Below, piece by piece: positions 61,751-64,000 of a stretch of 64,000 bases of DNA. Within the stretch, counting starts at the first letter, position 1; every line of letters starts with the position of its first letter. The position numbers were made by a program, and so were the translations under genes. This DNA comes from Pseudomonadota bacterium. Lineage in GTDB: Bacteria; Pseudomonadota; Alphaproteobacteria; Rhodobacterales; Rhodobacteraceae. Location: positions 248,001-312,000 of the forward strand of contig JAIUPC010000004.1 of the NCBI GenBank assembly GCA_020161655.1, written 5' to 3'. Under the pieces are notes generated by a model. The model was given only the letters and a program-made list of their open reading frames with translations, made no database searches and was not told the origin of the DNA.

Positions 61751-63724
61751 ATGAGCGCAGGCGGGCAAGCTTCGGTCGAAGCCACGGAAATGCGGGCGAT
61801 CCCCGCCGGGTTCGAAAACGCACATGCGACCCCCGAGGTCTACCGTGAGATGTATGCCGCCTCGATCAACGATCCCGATGCTTTCTGGGGCAAGGAGGGC
61901 AAGCGCCTCGACTGGATCAAGCCTTATACCAGGGTCAAGGACACCGATTTCACCTTTGGCAAGGTCTCCATCAAGTGGTTCGAGGATGGCGTCCTCAATG
62001 TCGCCGTCAACTGCATCGACCGGCACCTGAAGGACCGCGCACTGCAGACCGCGATCATCTGGGAACCCGATGATCCGAAGACCCCGGCCCGCCACATCAC
62101 CTACCGCGAACTGTCGCGGAAGGTGAACCAGATGGCCAACGTCCTGCTGTCCCAGGGCGTGATGCGCGGCGACCGCGTGGTGATCTACCTGCCGATGATC
62201 CCGGAAGCGGCCTATGCGATGCTGGCCTGCGCGCGGATCGGCGCCATCCATTCCATCGTCTTCGCCGGCTTCTCGCCCGACGCGCTGGCGAACCGCATCA
62301 ACGATTCCGGCGCCAAGCTCGTCATCACCGCCGACAGCGCCCCGCGCGGCGGCAAGCGCACGCCGCTCAAGGGCAATACGGATGCGGCCCTTCTCCACTG
62401 CTCCGACAAGGTGCGCTGCCTTGTGGTCAAGCATACCGGCGACCAGATCTCCTGGGTCGAGGGCCGCGATGTCGACGTGCTTGCGATGATGGACATGGTA
62501 AGCCCGGATTGCCCGCCGCGCCCGATGAACGCGGAAGACCCGCTCTTCATCCTTTATACCTCGGGTTCGACCGGCAAGCCGAAGGGCGTCGTCCATACCA
62601 CCGGCGGCTATCTCGTCTATGCCGCGATGACGCATCAATACACCTTCGACTACAAGGAAGGCGATGTCTTCTGGTGTACCGCTGATGTCGGCTGGGTCAC
62701 CGGCCACAGCTACATCATCTACGGCCCGCTCGCGAATGGCGCGACGACCCTCATGTTCGAAGGCGTGCCGACCTTCCCCGATGCGGGCCGCTTCTGGGAG
62801 GTTTGCGCCAAGCACAAGGTCACCCAGTTCTACACCGCGCCGACGGCGATCCGCTCGCTGATGGGGCAGGGGCCGGAATGGGTCGAAAAGCACGACCTCT
62901 CCTCGCTCCGCGTCCTTGGTTCGGTCGGCGAGCCGATCAACCCCGAGGCCTGGGTCTGGTATGACAAGCATGTCGGCAAGGGCAAATGCCCGATCGTCGA
63001 CACCTTCTGGCAGACCGAGACCGGCGGCCACATGATCACGCCCCTGCCGGGAGCGATCCCGACGAAGCCCGGCGCCGCCACGCTGCCCTTCTTCGGCGTG
63101 AAGCCGGTGGTGCTCGATCCCGCCACCGCCGTCCGCCAGGGCGAGACCGAGGCCGAGGGCGTCCTTTGCATCGCCGACAGCTGGCCGGGCCAGATGCGGA
63201 CGCTCTGGGGCGATCATGAACGCTTCCAGGAAGCCTATTTCAGCCAGTACCGGGGCTACTACTTCACCGGCGACGGCTGCCGCCGCGACAAGGACGGCTA
63301 CTACTGGATCACCGGACGCGTCGATGACGTCATCAACGTCTCCGGCCACCGCATGGGGACGGCCGAGGTCGAAAGCGCCCTGGTCGCGCACCAGTCGGTC
63401 GCCGAGGCCGCTGTCGTCGGCTACCCGCATGAGATCAAGGGTCAGGGCATCTATGCCTATGTCACCCTGATGAACGGCATCGCCCCGTCCGAGGATCTGC
63501 GCAAGGAACTGGTGAAATGGGTGCGGACCGAGATCGGCCCCATCGCCTCGCCCGACCTGATCCAGTGGGCGCCCGGCCTGCCGAAGACCCGCTCGGGCAA
63601 GATCATGCGCCGCATCCTCAGGAAGATCGCCGAGAACGACTATGGCGCGCTGGGCGACATCTCGACCCTCGCCGATCCTTCGGTGGTCGAGGAGCTTATC
63701 ACCAACCGCATGAACCGGGCCTGA
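61751..63724 (+). CDS. acsA: acetyl-CoA synthetase
   Basis: 657 aa. AMP-forming activation of acetate. [24 protein letters not shown] is the AMP-binding motif, [20 protein letters not shown] and [18 protein letters not shown] are acyl-CoA synthetase A5-type motifs, and [17 protein letters not shown] holds the Lys normally controlled by acetylation. ATG 61751 has AGGGAGG upstream; an earlier in-frame start is not supported. Confidence 0.95.
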   Translation: MSAGGQASVEATEMRAIPAGFENAHATPEVYREMYAASINDPDAFWGKEGKRLDWIKPYTRVKDTDFTFGKVSIKWFEDGVLNVAVNCIDRHLKDRALQTAIIWEPDDPKTPARHITYRELSRKVNQMANVLLSQGVMRGDRVVIYLPMIPEAAYAMLACARIGAIHSIVFAGFSPDALANRINDSGAKLVITADSAPRGGKRTPLKGNTDAALLHCSDKVRCLVVKHTGDQISWVEGRDVDVLAMMDMVSPDCPPRPMNAEDPLFILYTSGSTGKPKGVVHTTGGYLVYAAMTHQYTFDYKEGDVFWCTADVGWVTGHSYIIYGPLANGATTLMFEGVPTFPDAGRFWEVCAKHKVTQFYTAPTAIRSLMGQGPEWVEKHDLSSLRVLGSVGEPINPEAWVWYDKHVGKGKCPIVDTFWQTETGGHMITPLPGAIPTKPGAATLPFFGVKPVVLDPATAVRQGETEAEGVLCIADSWPGQMRTLWGDHERFQEAYFSQYRGYYFTGDGCRRDKDGYYWITGRVDDVINVSGHRMGTAEVESALVAHQSVAEAAVVGYPHEIKGQGIYAYVTLMNGIAPSEDLRKELVKWVRTEIGPIASPDLIQWAPGLPKTRSGKIMRRILRKIAENDYGALGDISTLADPSVVEELITNRMNRA

Positions 63725-63727
63725 CGG

Positions 63728-64000
63728 ATGAACGAGGTGACGACAGGCCCGGCCGTCCTGATCCTTCTCGGGCCTCCGGGCGCCGGCAAGGGAACGCAGG
63801 CACGACTGCTGGAGGAGCGCTTCGGCCTGATCCAGCTTTCGACCGGCGATCTTCTCAGGGCAGCCGTCGCCGCGGGAACGCCGGCGGGCCGCGCCGCGAA
63901 ATCGGTGATGGAGGCCGGCGGCCTTGTGTCCGACGACACCGTTCTGGCGATCCTCGCCGACCGGATGGCCGAGCCGGACGTGAAGGCGGGGGTGATCCTC
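63728..64000 (+). CDS. adk: adenylate kinase, N-terminal part (runs off the window)
   Basis: First 91 codons. Walker [41 protein letters not shown] and [21 protein letters not shown] are adenylate kinase core motifs. The LID region is outside the window. It starts three bases after acsA, so they may be cotranscribed. Confidence 0.93.
   Translation, partial: MNEVTTGPAVLILLGPPGAGKGTQARLLEERFGLIQLSTGDLLRAAVAAGTPAGRAAKSVMEAGGLVSDDTVLAILADRMAEPDVKAGVIL

Noticed and set aside
1-64000. CRISPR arrays, insertion sequences, prophage or rRNA operons
   Set aside because: No regularly spaced direct repeats, transposase or phage genes, or rRNA-like sequence were seen; the repeats found are palindromic intergenic elements.

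Overview
The window reads as a stretch of chromosome from a GC-rich alphaproteobacterium, most likely of the Rhodobacteraceae (Paracoccus/Rhodobacter-type). The evidence is family-level only: class I LysK, the CueR/CopZ/CopA set, the hut operon with the HutF/HutG branch, a DUF1269 protein, chains of tightly overlapping genes (ATGA and TGATG junctions), and GC-rich palindromic repeats. I saw no insertion sequence, prophage, CRISPR array or rRNA gene.

Layout. 1-8.2 kb: the end of an aldehyde dehydrogenase gene, an FAH-family hydrolase, an amino-acid-synthesis family protein, a polytopic membrane protein, a complete branched-chain-amino-acid-type ABC importer and a chorismate mutase, followed by a 2-hydroxyacid dehydrogenase. 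9.2-12.3 kb: a copper module (CopZ-like chaperone, CopA, CueR) in which copA is badly damaged. 12.5-14.9 kb: CoA-binding and YHS proteins, RlmB-type methyltransferase and an unusual tRNA with anticodon GUA. 15-32 kb: a large quaternary-amine (betaine) catabolic region. It holds an MttB-like demethylase, an enolase-superfamily enzyme that closely resembles hydroxyproline betaine 2-epimerase (HpbD), two SDRs, a flavin amine oxidase, a reductase, an aldehyde dehydrogenase, a DapA-family lyase, a GntR regulator, a ProVWX-type importer, a GlxA-type regulator, a GbcAB-type Rieske demethylase and an iron-type alcohol dehydrogenase. 32.2-40.2 kb: the complete histidine utilisation cluster hutIHGUDC with divergent hutF and a HutC-like operator between them. 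40.4-43 kb: small genes, a sulfotransferase and a highly structured RNA candidate in front of a 35-codon ORF. 43-64 kb: mostly housekeeping and envelope genes (ettA, nadD, dacB, dadA, lysK, acsA, adk) with a CHAD protein, a beta-helix protein, a hybrid sensor kinase with a degenerate ATPase domain, and a SulP transporter.

How it works together. The 15-32 kb block can be read as import of a betaine, removal of N-methyl groups, inversion at C2, oxidation, ring opening or deamination, and semialdehyde oxidation to central metabolism, under two or more regulators. The hut cluster makes glutamate by the deiminase/deformylase route.

The most notable signals are: (1) copA has lost CPC, the TM7 YN motif, DKTGT, a transmembrane hairpin and its frame at the N-terminus, yet keeps a 717-codon ORF and a CueR-type promoter; (2) three genes of the betaine locus (mttB-like, hpbD-like, proW-like) carry single frameshifts; (3) a 124-nt junction-like RNA has a closing stem that competes with a hairpin hiding the ribosome binding site of a 35-codon ORF, which is riboswitch-like architecture. 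Whether the frameshifts are biological or sequencing errors cannot be decided from this sequence alone.
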